Positions 16,641 to 24,625 of a DNA stretch of 51,388 bases are shown here, piece after piece (positions within the stretch are counted from its first letter, which is position 1; each line of letters begins with the position of its first letter). The notes beneath the pieces are model-generated. The model had not been told where the DNA came from and did no database searches. It saw only the letters and a program-made list of their open reading frames with translations. Origin of the DNA: a virus. The stretch spans positions 1 through 51,388 of IMG/VR virus record IMGVR_UViG_3300044673_000514; one strand, written 5' to 3'. Position numbers and translations under genes: made by a program.

Positions 16641-17914
16641 GCGCGAGCCGGATCGGGGTTGCCCTTGCTGCCCACGAGATCCTTCTCGAAGTTCGTGTGC
16701 GCGGACATCAAGCGCTTGTTGATGGCCGCGTACAGCGGATCCTTGAGGAGCTCCGTGGTCAGCTTGACCATGTAGTTCGTGTTGTTGGAGGGCGCGTTGT
16801 CCTTGCCCTCCTTCGCCGCCGATGCGAGCTGGGTGTAGAACCCGTTCGCGAGCTCGTCTGGCATGTCGTGCCAGAAGAGCGCCAGCTGCGGCGCGCACGC
16901 CTCGGGCTTCGGCTTGTCCGTGAAGAGGTAGAACGCGACGGTCTCCGCCAGCTGCGGGTAGTTGCCGCCCGGTTCACGCTGCATCTCCAGGACGCGCTTC
17001 CGCAGCTCGCTCTTTTGCGTGTACTTCTTGAGGATCTCGTCCGGACCGATTCGGATCTCGTTGTTCCGGATGTAGTCGATGAGCTGCTGTGCGTTGACCG
17101 TGTTGATGGACGACGCCACGCGGACGAGGGCGCGCTCGTCCGTGAGCGGGATGCCCTCCGCCATGAGGTTGTAGAGGTCCAGGCTGGCCGTCTGCCACGT
17201 GGCTGGGCAGGCGAACTGCTTGTTGCCGTCGCGCTCCTTGGCCGTGTAGAGCATGTTGGGCGTGGTCGTCAGGAACCGGACGATCGACGGATGGCACGGA
17301 CGGCTTTGGCCTTCCGGGAAGTCCGAATGATGGAAATCGGCCGATTCTGCGTGCTTTTTCCAGTCCGCCCACGTGTTGTACACGTAGAGTTTCTTGACAC
17401 GCCGGTTGATGGCGTGATTTCCTTCGATCTTGGTGACGTTGTAGCCGGCGGTGCTGGGGTTCATGCTGATGACGACCAGGCAGTCAGCCGGCAGCTTGTA
17501 GCCGTAGATGCCTCGGTCCTCGAGCATCTTGAAGACGAGGGCGATCGCGTGGTTCTGGCCCTGGTTGTACTCGTCGAAGTGCATGATGCACTTCTCGCCC
17601 TCGTGGGGCCAGTCCTTCGGGACGGCCACCTCGAAGTGCCCGGTCTCGTCCGCGCGCTGCGGCACGCCGGCGCCGATGTGCGTCAACTGGGCGGTGCGGA
17701 CGTCGACCAAGCGCCGCCCGTACTTGCGCGCCAAGGCGGCGACGCCCTGGCTCTTGCCCTCGCCCGCCTCGGAGATGAGGCAGAAGACGCCGCGCGTCTG
17801 GTTGTGCTTGAGCGACAGCTCGATTTGCCACAGCGCGTCGGTGAGCGTGACGTGCGGGATGCCGTGCTTGTCCCAGTAGTTCTCGCTGACGATCGTGGTG
17901 TTGGTCTGGGTCAT
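16637..17914 (-). CDS. MoxR-type AAA+ ATPase
   Basis: A 425-residue ATPase. Walker A is SEAGEGKSQG (residues 48-57). Walker B is MHFDEYNQG, at about 110. Sensor 1 is VVISMNPSTAGYN, and INRRVKKLYV is arginine-finger-like. The order matches the MoxR branch of AAA+ proteins, which remodel protein complexes together with VWA-domain partners. The VWA/metallopeptidase gene at 13285-14916 is on the same strand, 1.7 kb downstream, and is the likely partner. The C-terminal half carries helical lid sequence and ends ...VGSKGNPDPARA. The start at 17914 has a GAAGGG site upstream and is 29 bases from the divergent terminase gene. Confidence 0.85.
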   Translation of the reverse strand: MTQTNTTIVSENYWDKHGIPHVTLTDALWQIELSLKHNQTRGVFCLISEAGEGKSQGVAALARKYGRRLVDVRTAQLTHIGAGVPQRADETGHFEVAVPKDWPHEGEKCIMHFDEYNQGQNHAIALVFKMLEDRGIYGYKLPADCLVVISMNPSTAGYNVTKIEGNHAINRRVKKLYVYNTWADWKKHAESADFHHSDFPEGQSRPCHPSIVRFLTTTPNMLYTAKERDGNKQFACPATWQTASLDLYNLMAEGIPLTDERALVRVASSINTVNAQQLIDYIRNNEIRIGPDEILKKYTQKSELRKRVLEMQREPGGNYPQLAETVAFYLFTDKPKPEACAPQLALFWHDMPDELANGFYTQLASAAKEGKDNAPSNNTNYMVKLTTELLKDPLYAAINKRLMSAHTNFEKDLVGSKGNPDPARA

Positions 17915-17943
17915 GGTTTTCAGCCCTTCGTTGGTGGTGGTAG

Positions 17944-19548
17944 ATGAATACGATCACGGCCCCGCTACACATGTCCGACGTTGCACAGCGACTGCTGTGG
18001 TTGGACGGTGCACCGTTTTCGTTGGCCGACTATCCGATGTACCGGGCGATCTACGATGGTCGCTTCAAATCGACGCTGATGATGTGCGGACGCCAGGTTG
18101 CCAAGAGCACGTCGCTGGCGAACTTCATCATCACGGAGAGCGTGTCGATCCCCTTCTTCAAGGAGTACTACCTCTCTCCGACTAAGGAGCAGACGCTGAC
18201 CTTCTCCAACTTGCGTGTGGGGAAGACGCTGGCCTACTCACCGCTCGTGAAGAAACACTTCCAGTCGCCCGAGCATTCGGATCGCGTTCTTCACCGTTCG
18301 TACACGAACGGGTCGGAGAACGGCTTCACGTACGCCTGCGACGACGCAGATCGTGCGCGTGGCTTTTCCGCGGATCGTGTGCTGTACGACGAGTTTCAGG
18401 ACATGCTCTACGACGCGGTAGTCCCCGTCGTGAACGCGTGCCTGAAGAACTCGAAGTACCGTTACGAGACCTACGCCGGCACACCCAAGAGCATGGAGGC
18501 GTCGATCCAGTACCTCTGGGAGCGATCAACCCAGAGCGAATGGGTGATGAAGTGCTCGAGCTGCGGCAAGTACAACTTCGTCGTTTCCGACAAGTCGCTT
18601 GGCAAGCACGGGCCCATCTGCTTGAACTGCGGGACGGTTTTGAATCCGCGGTTTGGTCAGTGGGTCGACATGAAGGTGACGCGTCCTGGTGACACGGCAC
18701 TCATCAAGGGCTTCCACATCCCGCGTTTGATCATGCCGTCGGACGTACCGATCGCGAATCCCGGGAAGGAAGCAGACGCGCAGTCGCGCTGGGACGACAT
18801 CCTCCGCGACTACGGCCTGCACTCGCCTGCACGCTTTCGCAACGAGGTGCTCGGCGTCAGCGACGCCATCGGCCAGCGCTTGATTTCGCTGGAGGAGCTG
18901 ATGGCTCTGTGCGGGAACCGTGGAGGGTTGCACCGCACACCACAGCACGGCTCCAAGCACATGGAGGGCGTGACGATGGCCGTGGCCGGGGTCGACTGGA
19001 CCGGTGGTGGTCAGGCGGGCATCTCGCGCACCGTGCTGTGGGTCTGGGGCTACGTCCCCGCAGAGCAGCGGCTGAAGGTGCTCTACTACCGCGTGTATCC
19101 GAACAACAACGCGGTCTCCGACGTGAAGGACATCGCGGAGGTCTGCAACAACTTCAACGTCGCGCTCGTGGTTGGCGACGCTGGCGAAGGCAACCTCCCG
19201 AACTCCATGTTGCGAGAAGCGCTGGGCGCCCACCGCACGACAGCGGTGCAGTACGGCTCGCAGAAGACCGCGATGACATGGAACGGCGTCGACCGATTCA
19301 TGCTCGACCGTACAACGATGATCGACAACTACATCATGCTGTTGAAAAAGCAAGGCGTCCTCTACGAGGATTACCCCGTGATGAGGGTCGCGATCGAAGA
19401 TGTCTTGAACGTCTACGAAGAGGTGACGTTGTCCGGCAAGAAGGTGTGGCGTCATTCGCCGCAGCTTCCGGACGATTGCCTGCACGCTCAGATCTTTGGC
19501 TGGTTGGCCTTGAAGATCCGGTTGGCTGACACCAAGTTTTACCAGTGA
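17944..19548 (+). CDS. terminase large subunit
   Basis: A 534-residue DNA-packaging motor and nuclease. The ATPase part has an atypical Walker A, CGRQVAKSTS, at residues 48-57, and Walker B RVLYDEFQD at about 145-153. A C4 zinc ribbon follows (CSSCGKYN near 204, CLNCG near 226), inserted between the two domains. The RNase H-like nuclease has acidic residues in VAGVDWTGGG (about 348), VVGDAGEG (about 409) and PDDCLHA (about 510). The protein translocates phage DNA through the portal (36905-38644) and cuts it into genome units. No small terminase subunit was identified. A 590-bp structured noncoding region follows directly. Confidence 0.93.
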   Translation: MNTITAPLHMSDVAQRLLWLDGAPFSLADYPMYRAIYDGRFKSTLMMCGRQVAKSTSLANFIITESVSIPFFKEYYLSPTKEQTLTFSNLRVGKTLAYSPLVKKHFQSPEHSDRVLHRSYTNGSENGFTYACDDADRARGFSADRVLYDEFQDMLYDAVVPVVNACLKNSKYRYETYAGTPKSMEASIQYLWERSTQSEWVMKCSSCGKYNFVVSDKSLGKHGPICLNCGTVLNPRFGQWVDMKVTRPGDTALIKGFHIPRLIMPSDVPIANPGKEADAQSRWDDILRDYGLHSPARFRNEVLGVSDAIGQRLISLEELMALCGNRGGLHRTPQHGSKHMEGVTMAVAGVDWTGGGQAGISRTVLWVWGYVPAEQRLKVLYYRVYPNNNAVSDVKDIAEVCNNFNVALVVGDAGEGNLPNSMLREALGAHRTTAVQYGSQKTAMTWNGVDRFMLDRTTMIDNYIMLLKKQGVLYEDYPVMRVAIEDVLNVYEEVTLSGKKVWRHSPQLPDDCLHAQIFGWLALKIRLADTKFYQ

Positions 19549-19552
19549 TCTG

Positions 19553-19761
19553 AGAAGACTCGTGGTTTACTTCGTTTGGGGCGATCGCCTCGAGCTCGGC
19601 GCCGCGGCCGAGGTGAAGGTGAAGCGCCGCCGCGCGCCGAGTTCGAGCGCGGGAGCTCCGAGCTCCGCCGCCTGTAGCGCGCAGCGCGTAGGGCGGAAGA
19701 AAAGACGTTGGCGTTACGCCAACTTCAAAAAGCTACTTTTGATCTAAACCACGAGTCTTCT
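19553..19761. ncRNA. structured module 1 of 4 (17-bp closing stem)
   Basis: A perfect 17-base inverted repeat encloses the module: 5' arm at 19553-19569 (starts AGAAGACTCG) and 3' arm at 19745-19761 (ends CGAGTCTTCT). Directly after the 5' arm is the box CTTCGTTTGGGGCG (19570-19583). Internal self-complementary stretches include GGCGATCGCC and CTCGGC...GCCGAG. Near the 3' end is the hairpin GTTGGCGTTACGCCAAC (19707-19723), then a small AAAAG-CTA-CTTTT hairpin. No convincing ORF is present. The same architecture recurs three more times downstream. Whether it acts as RNA or DNA, and which strand is transcribed, is not known. Confidence 0.55.
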
Positions 19762-19866
19762 TTGTGTGCCAGAGGTTCGTAGCACCCGAACCTATGGCGA
19801 CGCAAGCTGAAACCGAACAGACGATGAGAGCGTTGCGCCCTCGTTCCGTGCTGGGAACCAAGACTC
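19753..19866. ncRNA. structured module 2 of 4
   Basis: The arm GAGTCTT (19753-19759) lies inside module 1's 3' arm and pairs with AAGACTC (19860-19866). After it comes the box variant CTTTGTGTGCCAGAG (19760-19774). A hairpin AGGTTCG-loop-CGAACCT follows, with extra GCCA/TGGC pairing (about 19768-19798). Then come the GCGTTGCGC hairpin (GAGAGCGTTGCGCCCTC, 19826-19842) and a small GTTCC...GGAAC hairpin (19843-19858) just before the closing arm. In the GCGTTGCGC stem an A-C mismatch on the plus strand becomes G-U on the minus strand. A stem in module 3 favours the plus strand, so orientation is unresolved. Confidence 0.5.
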
Positions 19867-20031
19867 AATCGATCTTTGTTTGCGGAGCTGCAGAGCTCGC
19901 CGAGTGGAGCTTCTTCTTCGCGCGGCGCGCTCGAGCAGCGAAGCGTCCTTCCCGAGGCTTTGCGAGGGAGGACGATGGTCGGTGGTGGCGTTGCGCCACC
20001 CATCGGAGGGTACCCGAATGCAACGATTGAG
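19864..20031. ncRNA. structured module 3 of 4
   Basis: The closing arms are CTCAATCG (19864-19871) and CGATTGAG (20024-20031). The box CTTTGTTTGCGGAG is at 19874-19887. Internal hairpins include GAGCT-GCAG-AGCTC, CTTCGC...GCGAAG, and CCTTCC...GGGAGG, which needs one G-U pair on the plus strand. The conserved 3' hairpin is GGTGGCGTTGCGCCACC (19984-20000), followed by a small TCGG...CCGA hairpin and the closing arm. The order of parts is the same as in modules 1, 2 and 4. Confidence 0.5.
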
Positions 20032-20122
20032 ATCTTACTTTGTTTCCGCAGCCCGGATCCAGAGAGGCGTAAAGCGTTGACGTTGCGTCAACCTCAGCGA
20101 ACAGCTGTAAGCTAAGATCTCA
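20028..20122. ncRNA. structured module 4 of 4
   Basis: The shortest copy. Arms are TGAGATCTTA (20028-20037) and TAAGATCTCA (20113-20122). The box CTTTGTTTCCGCAG (20038-20051) follows the 5' arm directly. The conserved hairpin GTTGACGTTGCGTCAAC is at 20076-20092, then AGCT-GTA-AGCT, then the closing arm. The 3' end is 16 bases from the end of the minus-strand exonuclease gene, so the module lies between two convergent transcription units. Confidence 0.5.
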
Positions 20123-20138
20123 TCAGAACTGATCAGGT

Positions 20139-20732
20139 TCAACCATCGACCAGCGTCACCACGCTGAGCCGCTCCATCAGGAGCTGGTAGACGCGCTGCA
20201 CCAAGAGGACGTCGCTCATGGCGCGGTGCGGCTCCGGCTGGCTGAGGCCGAAGGGCTCGGCGAGCTGGTTGAGGCTCAAGCCCGGCAACAGGCCCTTCTT
20301 GATGAAGGGCCAGGCCAGGTTCATCACGTCGACCTTGTGGTAGTGCCAGGTCGGCTTGACGTTGTTCTCCGCCAGCGTCTTCTCGAGGAAGCCGATGTCG
20401 AAACCGACGTTTTGGCCGATCAGGATCGTACCGTCCGCGATGTGAGCCAGCTCGGCTGCGACGGTGGCGGGGTCGAGGGCCGTCGCCGCCCACTCCGCTT
20501 CATCGTAGCCGTTCACCCGCTTCGCGTAGTCGTCGAACAGCTCCGGACGACGCGGCACCAGCCGCGCCTCGAACGTTGCGACGACGGTCTTGCCGTCGGG
20601 CTTGGTGCGGATCGCCGCCCACTCGATGGCTTCGTGAACCAACCGGCCGTCGACGCGTTGGTCGAGGCCCGTCGTCTCACTGTCCAGAAAGAGCAGGTCG
20701 CGGTCTTGGTTGGCGATCTTTGGCTGGCCCAT
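20139..20732 (-). CDS. DnaQ-like 3'-5' exonuclease (DEDDh family)
   Basis: A 197-residue nuclease. ExoI is LFLDSETTGLD with Asp17 and Glu19. ExoII is LIGQNVGFDIGFL, at about residue 110. ExoIII is PHRAMSDVLL, carrying the catalytic His and Asp, at about residue 172. These are the DEDDh-family residues that bind two metal ions and remove nucleotides from 3' ends. The start at 20732 (MGQPKIANQD) lies 56 bases inside the upstream LSm-like ORF in another frame. An earlier in-frame ATG (20861) would give an arginine/serine-rich tail with no domain character. As a stand-alone exonuclease it may proofread for, or clean up after, the polymerase at 21623-24625, which has its own exonuclease domain. 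Confidence 0.85.
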   Translation of the reverse strand: MGQPKIANQDRDLLFLDSETTGLDQRVDGRLVHEAIEWAAIRTKPDGKTVVATFEARLVPRRPELFDDYAKRVNGYDEAEWAATALDPATVAAELAHIADGTILIGQNVGFDIGFLEKTLAENNVKPTWHYHKVDVMNLAWPFIKKGLLPGLSLNQLAEPFGLSQPEPHRAMSDVLLVQRVYQLLMERLSVVTLVDG

Positions 20733-20976
20733 GTTTACCTTCGCGATTGCCGGTGAGAACCGGCTGCAGCTGCGTGACTTGCGATCGAAAAATGATGGAC
20801 GGCGGCTCACCCGGCTTATCGCTGTCGAGTGTGATGCAGCCCTCTTGCTCGATCGGGTCATGCACGTAGGCCAGCAACCGACCGGTCAGGGTGATTCCTG
20901 ACCGGAGGAAGAGGCGCACGATTTTGTTTTGGTACTGAAGGATCATGTCGCCCGTGACCGTCGCGGTCTCAGGCAT
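20677..20976 (-). CDS. small LSm/Hfq-like candidate RNA-binding protein
   Basis: A 99-residue ORF starting at ATG 20976, which overlaps the upstream stop by 8 bases; ATG 20946 is an alternative. The core reads MILQYQNKIVRLFLRSGITL, then TGRLLAYVHDP, a CITLDSD strand, and IIFRSQVTQLQPV. This pattern matches the Sm fold: a helix, a strand ending Gly-x-x-(L/V)-x-G, a middle strand, and a last strand like Hfq's YKHAISTIVP. Such proteins form rings that bind U-rich RNA. The C-terminal 25 residues are basic and Pro-rich and overlap the exonuclease gene by 56 bases, which is unusually long here. Identification is by pattern only. Confidence 0.55.
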   Translation of the reverse strand: MPETATVTGDMILQYQNKIVRLFLRSGITLTGRLLAYVHDPIEQEGCITLDSDKPGEPPSIIFRSQVTQLQPVLTGNREGKHGPAKDRQPRPRPALSGQ

Positions 20977-21568
20977 TCGAGCCCACTTCGGTGACGTCCG
21001 CGTCATCCGCGAAGGTCTCCGGCGTGGCCTCGTCCGTGGACGCGGGCGGGTCCTGGACGTTGCTGGACGCGGCGGCCTGCGTGGCGTTGGGGGTCGATGC
21101 CTCGGCCACGATGGTCTCCACCGTCGCCGTCTCGTCCTCGATGGACCCGGTGCCCTGCTGCACCACCATGCGCTCGGGCGGCGCGTACGGGTTCAGGTCG
21201 AACTCGCCGCGCTCCGCTCGCTCCGTGTAGCGAGCGTAGAGCTCGGTCAGCCAGGGGCGGCGCTCGATGCCGAAGCCGCGGACGCCGGCTTGGGTGAGCG
21301 TGTACTCCGGCAGGCAGGGCGTCATCGGCGCGAGCGACGCGACGATGTTGAAGCGCCGGCCGCCTTCGATGGGCACCGGGTGGAACGTGAGCAGCGCGGC
21401 CCACTTCAGGGTGATGCCCTGGCTGGTGTTGCTCTGGATCTCGCCGACGACCTTGTTGCCGACGAGGTCGAAGATGTGCAGGCCCGGAGGCGGTGCGGCG
21501 ACCTTGCGCGACGTGGTCTTCTTGGCGGGGCCCTTCTTGGGCGACGAGCTGATCTTCTTGGGTGCCAT
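20969..21568 (-). CDS. hypothetical protein with a possible LSm-like barrel, 199 aa
   Basis: The ATG at 21568 opens a Lys-rich N-terminus (APKKISSSPKKGPAKKTTSR). A small beta-rich domain follows, with LHIFDLVGNKVVGEIQSN, GITLKWAALLTF and FNIVASLAPM. It resembles the Gly-containing strands of LSm-like phage proteins in which a residue/Gly turn is followed by an LKxPA/LKWAA strand. The C-terminal third is acidic, Ala/Thr-rich and probably disordered. It precedes the smaller LSm-like ORF and overlaps it by 8 bases, so the pair may work together. No named family could be assigned securely. Confidence 0.65.
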   Translation of the reverse strand: MAPKKISSSPKKGPAKKTTSRKVAAPPPGLHIFDLVGNKVVGEIQSNTSQGITLKWAALLTFHPVPIEGGRRFNIVASLAPMTPCLPEYTLTQAGVRGFGIERRPWLTELYARYTERAERGEFDLNPYAPPERMVVQQGTGSIEDETATVETIVAEASTPNATQAAASSNVQDPPASTDEATPETFADDADVTEVGSNA

Positions 21569-21622
21569 GGTGGTCCTTTCAAACAGCCCAATGTGGGGGC
21601 TGCATACCTGATACCAAGGATC

Positions 21623-24600
21623 TCAGTGATCTTCGACTGACGCGAGCTCAGTGCGCACTTCTTCTTCCGTGTAGGCGTCACGGACGTCGTCGCGCAAATC
21701 TTCGGGTGTCAGCTGCGCCATGTATGACGCGTGGTTCTGGAGCTCACCGTACGAGGGTCCTACTTCCAGATCCCACTTGAAGTCGACAGGCAGCCACGGG
21801 TAACGCGTGCTCGCCTTCACGTTCAAGTGCCGATCAACGAACTCCGGCAACTGGGACGCGTACTTCTTGGGCACCTGGAAACCCAACGAGTCATGCACCG
21901 TGAGCAGCACGCGACCGCGGAGGTCGCGCGTCAACACGGGATCGACTGCGATGAGCGTCTGCATCACGATGTCGGAGCTCGTGCTCTGGATCTTGAAGTT
22001 GACGCCCTGTCGCTCAGCGCGACTTCGCAAGAAGCCCGTCGCGCCCTTCACGCTGAATCGACGACGACGACCGAAGAACGTCTCGACGAGCCCGAAGGTG
22101 TTGAGCTCCCACTTGGTGCGTTCGATGTACGCAGGGATCGACGGGTACAGGCGGAACAGCATGTCGATGATGGCCTGCGCCTGCGACAGGTTGATGCCGA
22201 TGGTCTCGGCGATTTTCCGCGGCCCCGCTCCGTACAGAATCCCGAACACCACGCGTTTGATCGCCGTTCGGAACTTGTCCATCATCTCGCCGTAGACGGG
22301 ATTGGTGGCTTTGATCCGGTCGCGGTTGTTGAAGTCCTCGTACGTCAGCGGGAAGTCGTTGCTCAAGCCCATGCTTGCCAGCACTTCGGCCGCGTCTGCC
22401 GACAGACGTACCTCTCTGACGATCGCGTCGGCAAAGAAGCAGTGCGTGTCGAGACCGTCGTTCAGCGAACGGATGAGCTCTTGGTCTTGGCTGTACGCGG
22501 AGAAGATGCGCACCTCGGCGCCCTTCGCGTCACAGTTGACGAAGGCCATCGACTCGTCATCGGGGACGAAGATCTTCTTCAGCGAGAAGCCTGCGAGCTT
22601 CTTCGGGATGTTCTGCATGTTCTCATCGTGGGATGAGAGACGACCCGTACCTGTTCCCGCCACGTTGTAGTTCGTGTGCAGGAAGCCGTCGAGTGCCGAC
22701 AGATCGCGCACATTGGCGATGAACGTGTTCTTCGCCTTGTACGCTTTCTTGTAGATCAACAACTTGCTGCTGAACGGGCAGCCGTGCTTCGCCACCAAGA
22801 ACTTCAGCACCTTCTCCGTGGTTTGGGCTTGGTTCTTCTGGGTCAGCGTCACCGGTTCATAGACGCGACGCGCGCCTGTGACCGGATCGGCGAAGCCTTC
22901 ATTGAACAGGACGTTGGCGATCGCCGCTGCTGAGTTCAGCTTGAGATCGGGCTTCTGCGCAAGCGCATGGAGCTCAAGCTGCGTTTCTTCGACCGCCTTG
23001 CCCAGCTGTTCATCCACGTACTCGAGGTACGGGCGATCCACGCGAATGCCGCGATACTCCATGACACCCAGCACCTGGGTCAGGGGTACGGCGATGTCTG
23101 TGACGATGGCTTTCACGGGAGACGCGTGCGTACAGATCTGCGGCACAGGGAACTTGCGGTGCTTGTTCTTCTCTTCCTGTGCCTTGCGCGCCCGGTAGAT
23201 CGCCTCTTCGCGTTTGATCCGTTGGAGCTGCAGCAGCGTCAGCCTACGGGTGATGTCGGTATCGACTGCGGCGTACAGCAGCAGGGTGTCGAGGGGGATG
23301 TTCTCGAAGCCACCCGTCTCCTGGCCCTTCTTTTTCTTGGGGGCCTTGGGTTTCTTGGCCTTGCCGGTTGTCGCCGTCTCGACGACCGCACCCAACGCCT
23401 CGCCTTCCGCTGCGGCGATCTCCGCGGTGGTGGCCGCTTGCTGCTTGCGGATGTTGTCCAGCTGCGTTCCGCCGAGCTCTTTCTCGAGCATGCCGTGGAG
23501 CTCGTCGGCGTACTCGGTAAACTCAGGGAAGAACACCCGCGTCAGGGGCTTGAGACCGTACTGCCCCTTCTTGTCCTCTTCGAGCGCATGTTCGCCTAGC
23601 AACGAGTCCCAGCGGACGTTGTTGAGGCGCAGATCACGCTTACGGAAGACTTTCCCGTCGTACTTGACGTTGTGGAACGTCTTCGGTTTCGCGGAGTCAA
23701 GCAGTTCCTGCACGTACGGCAAAGCCGCTTCTGGATCGTACGGCGTTTCTTTGTGCCAGAGCGGGATCGCTGTGGCGCAACCCGTAGCCCACGCCACGGA
23801 CACGCACAGCAACTTCAAGCCATCCCGGTGCGGGAAGAGCGTGTTCGTCTCCGTGTCTACGGAGATCACCCAGTTCTCGGGAGACGTACCCTCTTCGCTG
23901 TAGTTGATGATCTCACGACACAAGTCGCGGACCTCATCCACTGTCTTGGGGAACCGATACCCGCTGGTGAGCTCTTCGATCGTCTTCTTGACCGGGACAC
24001 CGGTGGTGGCCATGTCCATCGCACGCTTCAAGTCGCTGGTGAACGTGGTGTACATGCCTGCCATGACGGCCAGCATCTTCGTGGAGATCGTCACCAGCAC
24101 GGTGTAGTTTGTGCCGTTGATGGGGACATCATGGAGCACGCGGCTCTGGACTTCCTTGAGCGACTTGGCCTTGATGCCCAGCGCCTTCACGGCCGTCATC
24201 CCCATGGCCACGATGATGGGCGTCTTGTCGCCCCGGGTGGCCAGCTGCACGCCCTGTTGCAGGAAGGTCTTGCATCGATCGATGACCTCCTTTGATGGGT
24301 CAGCGTCCGTGCAGAGCACGGCATAGGTTTTCTGAACACGTAGATCTTTGTACTGCGCGTTGTCAGCACGGATGGTGCTGATCGCTTTGTTCACGAGAGA
24401 TCCGGCTTCATCGGTGTACGGCGAATGGATCGCGTTCATGTTCGCGAAGCGCTTGGGGATGACTGGCGCCTCAGAAACGATGATGACGTCCGCAGGGGAC
24501 GTCAGGCGTGCATCGACGAAGTGGCAGGTGGTTTCGCGTGGGCATCCTTTGCACCAGGCCGCCGGTTTGGACGGGCAGGCGGCGCAGAGGAGGCGGGTGC

Positions 24601-24625
24601 TAGTCACCGAAGTCGGCGTTGTCAT
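21623..24625 (-). CDS. family A DNA polymerase fused to UDG-like and 3'-5' exonuclease domains
   Basis: A 1000-residue replicative polymerase. Residues 1-225 resemble a uracil-DNA-glycosylase-type domain: CAACPSKPAAWCKGCP, VIIVSEAPVIP, and TPIIVAMGMTAVKALGI. A DnaQ-type exonuclease starts near 245 with WVISVDTETNTL. A Lys-rich segment (KAKKPKAPKKKKGQ) sits before the polymerase domain. Motif A is FVNCDAKGAEVRIFSAYS (about 695), preceded by GTGTGRLSSHDENMQNIP. Motif B is RVVFGILYGAGPRK (about 798) and motif C is LLTVHDSLGFQVP (about 910). Bacillus phage SPO1 has a similar UDG-PolA arrangement. It probably replicates the phage genome. The start overlaps the primase-helicase end by 26 bases. Confidence 0.92.
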   Translation of the reverse strand: MTTPTSVTSTRLLCAACPSKPAAWCKGCPRETTCHFVDARLTSPADVIIVSEAPVIPKRFANMNAIHSPYTDEAGSLVNKAISTIRADNAQYKDLRVQKTYAVLCTDADPSKEVIDRCKTFLQQGVQLATRGDKTPIIVAMGMTAVKALGIKAKSLKEVQSRVLHDVPINGTNYTVLVTISTKMLAVMAGMYTTFTSDLKRAMDMATTGVPVKKTIEELTSGYRFPKTVDEVRDLCREIINYSEEGTSPENWVISVDTETNTLFPHRDGLKLLCVSVAWATGCATAIPLWHKETPYDPEAALPYVQELLDSAKPKTFHNVKYDGKVFRKRDLRLNNVRWDSLLGEHALEEDKKGQYGLKPLTRVFFPEFTEYADELHGMLEKELGGTQLDNIRKQQAATTAEIAAAEGEALGAVVETATTGKAKKPKAPKKKKGQETGGFENIPLDTLLLYAAVDTDITRRLTLLQLQRIKREEAIYRARKAQEEKNKHRKFPVPQICTHASPVKAIVTDIAVPLTQVLGVMEYRGIRVDRPYLEYVDEQLGKAVEETQLELHALAQKPDLKLNSAAAIANVLFNEGFADPVTGARRVYEPVTLTQKNQAQTTEKVLKFLVAKHGCPFSSKLLIYKKAYKAKNTFIANVRDLSALDGFLHTNYNVAGTGTGRLSSHDENMQNIPKKLAGFSLKKIFVPDDESMAFVNCDAKGAEVRIFSAYSQDQELIRSLNDGLDTHCFFADAIVREVRLSADAAEVLASMGLSNDFPLTYEDFNNRDRIKATNPVYGEMMDKFRTAIKRVVFGILYGAGPRKIAETIGINLSQAQAIIDMLFRLYPSIPAYIERTKWELNTFGLVETFFGRRRRFSVKGATGFLRSRAERQGVNFKIQSTSSDIVMQTLIAVDPVLTRDLRGRVLLTVHDSLGFQVPKKYASQLPEFVDRHLNVKASTRYPWLPVDFKWDLEVGPSYGELQNHASYMAQLTPEDLRDDVRDAYTEEEVRTELASVEDH

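Noticed and set aside
19768-19798. tRNA-like T-arm (AGGTTCG...CGAACCT)
   Set aside because: No acceptor stem, anticodon arm or CCA context in the proper spacing; it is an internal hairpin of module 2.
19562-20115. Short ORFs within the structured modules
   Set aside because: Composition follows the hairpins, no ribosome sites, and the structural explanation accounts for the sequence better.
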